Below, in pieces: positions 4,444 through 5,702 of a stretch of 5,702 nt of DNA. Made by a program: the position numbers and the translations under genes. This stretch comes from an uncultured Microbacteriaceae bacterium (GTDB taxonomy: Bacteria; Actinomycetota; Actinomycetes; Actinomycetales; Microbacteriaceae), in the NCBI GenBank assembly GCA_946481135.1, contig CAMLMQ010000184.1:1-5702 (forward strand), given 5' to 3'. Under the pieces are notes generated by a model. It worked only from the letters and a program-made list of their open reading frames with translations. It made no database searches and was not told the DNA's origin. The number at the start of each line of letters is the position of its first letter. Within the stretch, counting starts at the first letter, position 1.

Positions 4444-5702
4444 TTACTGGGCGACGTACTCGCCAAGCGTCACGGTGATGGTGTACGTCTCGCCGTCGCG
4501 CACGTAGACGAGCTCGACCTCGTCGCCCGCGGCGTGCAGTCGCACCTGCGCGGTGAGGTCGACGCTGCCCGTGATGGGGGTGCCGTCGAGCTCGACGACG
4601 ATGTCGCCGGCCTGCAGCCCGCCCTCGTCCGCCGCACCGCCGGGGACGATGCCGTTCTCTTCGGCGATCACGGCTCCGACGACCGACCCGTCGGCGCTGG
4701 ACGCGTCGCGCACGCTCGCGCCGAGCAGACCGTGGGTGGCCGTGCCGTTCTCGATGAGCTCCTCGGCGACACGCTTCGCGAGGTCGACCGGGATGGCGAA
4801 TCCGACGCCGATGGACCCCGCGGTCGAACTCGATCCGCCCGCACTCGCGATCGCGACGTTGACGCCGACGAGTTCACCGGCCGCGTTGACGAGCGCGCCG
4901 CCGGAGTTGCCGGGGTTGATGGCGGCATCCGTCTGGATGACGGGGATCGAGATGCTGCCCGATCCCCCGGTCGAGAACCCCGGGATGTCGAAGTTGAACG
5001 GGTTCTGCCCACCCTCGTCGTCATCCTGGGTGCTGTCGTCGGGCACGGCCGAGGAGGCGATCTGGATGCTGCGGTCGAGGGCGCTGACGATGCCGTCGGT
5101 GACGGTGTTGGCGAGGCCGAGCGGGGCGCCGATCGCGACGACGCGGTCTCCGACGTCGAGGGCGTCGACATCCCCGTACTCGATCGGCGTGAGCCCGGAG
5201 GCGTCGATGAGCTTGATGACGGCGAGGTCGACGACGGGGTCGGTGCCGACGATCTCGGCCTGGAAGATGCGGCCGTCGACGGTCGTGACCTCGATGGTGC
5301 CGTCGGCGGAGGCGCCGTCGAGGGTGATTACGTGGTTGTTGGTGAGCACGTAGCCGTCGTCGGTGAGGATCACGCCCGACCCGGTGCCCGCCCCGCCTTG
5401 CGACGCGACCGCGATGGTGACGACGGAGGGCGCGGCCTTGGCGGCGACGGCGTTGACGACGTTGACCTCGTCGGGGTCGTTGACGGTGATGGTCTGCGGC
5501 GAGGGCGCGCTGTCGGATGCCGGGGCGAGGTTGGAGGCGACGGCCCAGGCGGCGATACCGGCACCGGAGGCTCCGCCGACGAGGGCTCCGACGGCGAGGC
5601 CGGCGACGACGAGGCCGGTCCCGACGCGCTGCGGTGGGGCGGCGGGGGGCGGCGCGGACGCGGCTCCGGCGACGGGGGGAGTCGGCGCGGCGGGCTCGGC
5701 CG
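4444..5702 (-). CDS. HtrA/DegP-type membrane-anchored serine protease with PDZ domain (5' end outside window)
   Basis: The minus-strand frame is open from the right edge to a TAA at 4446-4444, giving 418 visible residues; the true start lies beyond the window. In order it shows an Ala/Pro-rich, presumably cytoplasmic, stretch (1-24) and one membrane helix (about 26-56) with a glycine zipper (G34, G38, G42, G46). An extracytoplasmic linker follows (57-90), then a trypsin-like protease domain: GTGSGVILTDDG (105-116), TNNHVI with catalytic His123, DPVVDLAVIKL with Asp158, and NPGNSGGAL with Ser266. The PDZ domain covers about 320-415 (GGLQAGDIVVELDG). The triad is complete, so the enzyme should be an active protease or chaperone that degrades misfolded envelope proteins. 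An Asp/Gly-rich insertion (about 218-250) sits before the serine loop. The GTG at 5373 cannot be the start, because it lies inside the conserved GTGSGV motif. The gene is followed by the glycosyltransferase gene on the same strand. Confidence 0.93.
   Translation of the reverse strand, partial: AEPAAPTPPVAGAASAPPPAAPPQRVGTGLVVAGLAVGALVGGASGAGIAAWAVASNLAPASDSAPSPQTITVNDPDEVNVVNAVAAKAAPSVVTIAVASQGGAGTGSGVILTDDGYVLTNNHVITLDGASADGTIEVTTVDGRIFQAEIVGTDPVVDLAVIKLIDASGLTPIEYGDVDALDVGDRVVAIGAPLGLANTVTDGIVSALDRSIQIASSAVPDDSTQDDDEGGQNPFNFDIPGFSTGGSGSISIPVIQTDAAINPGNSGGALVNAAGELVGVNVAIASAGGSSSTAGSIGVGFAIPVDLAKRVAEELIENGTATHGLLGASVRDASSADGSVVGAVIAEENGIVPGGAADEGGLQAGDIVVELDGTPITGSVDLTAQVRLHAAGDEVELVYVRDGETYTITVTLGEYVAQ

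Noticed and set aside
3411..4478. A 355-codon plus-strand frame opposite the glycosyltransferase gene
   Set aside because: The minus-strand frame carries the full family-2 motif set and a good ribosome site. The plus-strand product resembles no family.
4553..5353. A 266-codon plus-strand frame opposite the HtrA gene
   Set aside because: The product is Ser/Pro/Ala/Thr-rich with no domain, and it lies opposite the conserved protease triad.
4444..5373. HtrA gene starting at the GTG at 5373
   Set aside because: That GTG is the valine of the conserved GTGSGV motif. The frame continues upstream through a linker, a membrane helix and a Pro/Ala-rich tail to the window edge.

Overview
The window is high-GC DNA (roughly 70% G+C by eye), with strong codon-position-3 GC bias, GTG codons and GGAGG-type ribosome binding sites. 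Protein style and a conspicuous excess of the hexamer GGATGC/GCATCC suggest an actinobacterium, most likely Microbacteriaceae. The taxonomic call is an inference, because no rRNA or marker gene is present. No mobile element, CRISPR array, tRNA or rRNA is visible.

There are four protein-coding genes, two of them cut by the window edges. Leftmost, on the minus strand, is the N-terminal third or so of a probable CDP-glycerol glycerophosphotransferase-family protein (1-407). A 121-bp divergent intergenic region (408-528) separates it from a large plus-strand gene (529-3225, 898 aa). That gene encodes two complete glycerophosphotransferase-type catalytic domains joined by a beta-rich linker module. 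After a 104-bp convergent gap (3226-3329) holding hairpins and a repeated CGACGGATT element comes a minus-strand family-2 glycosyltransferase resembling the succinoglycan enzyme ExoA (3330-4364), with three C-terminal membrane segments. Upstream of it on the same strand, 79 bp away, is a membrane-anchored HtrA/DegP-type serine protease with one PDZ domain (4444-5702). Its N-terminus runs off the right edge.

The first three genes fit a locus for a cell-surface polymer. The two glycerophosphotransferase-type proteins would build a polyol-phosphate (teichoic-acid-like) chain at the inner face of the membrane, and the ExoA-like enzyme would add sugar to a lipid-linked or membrane-proximal acceptor. 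The HtrA protease acts outside the membrane in protein quality control and may be a neighbour rather than a pathway member. No clearly new system is visible. The most interesting points are the two asymmetric catalytic domains of the 898-aa protein, the organised repeats in both gene-end and divergent regions, and the GGATGC over-representation.
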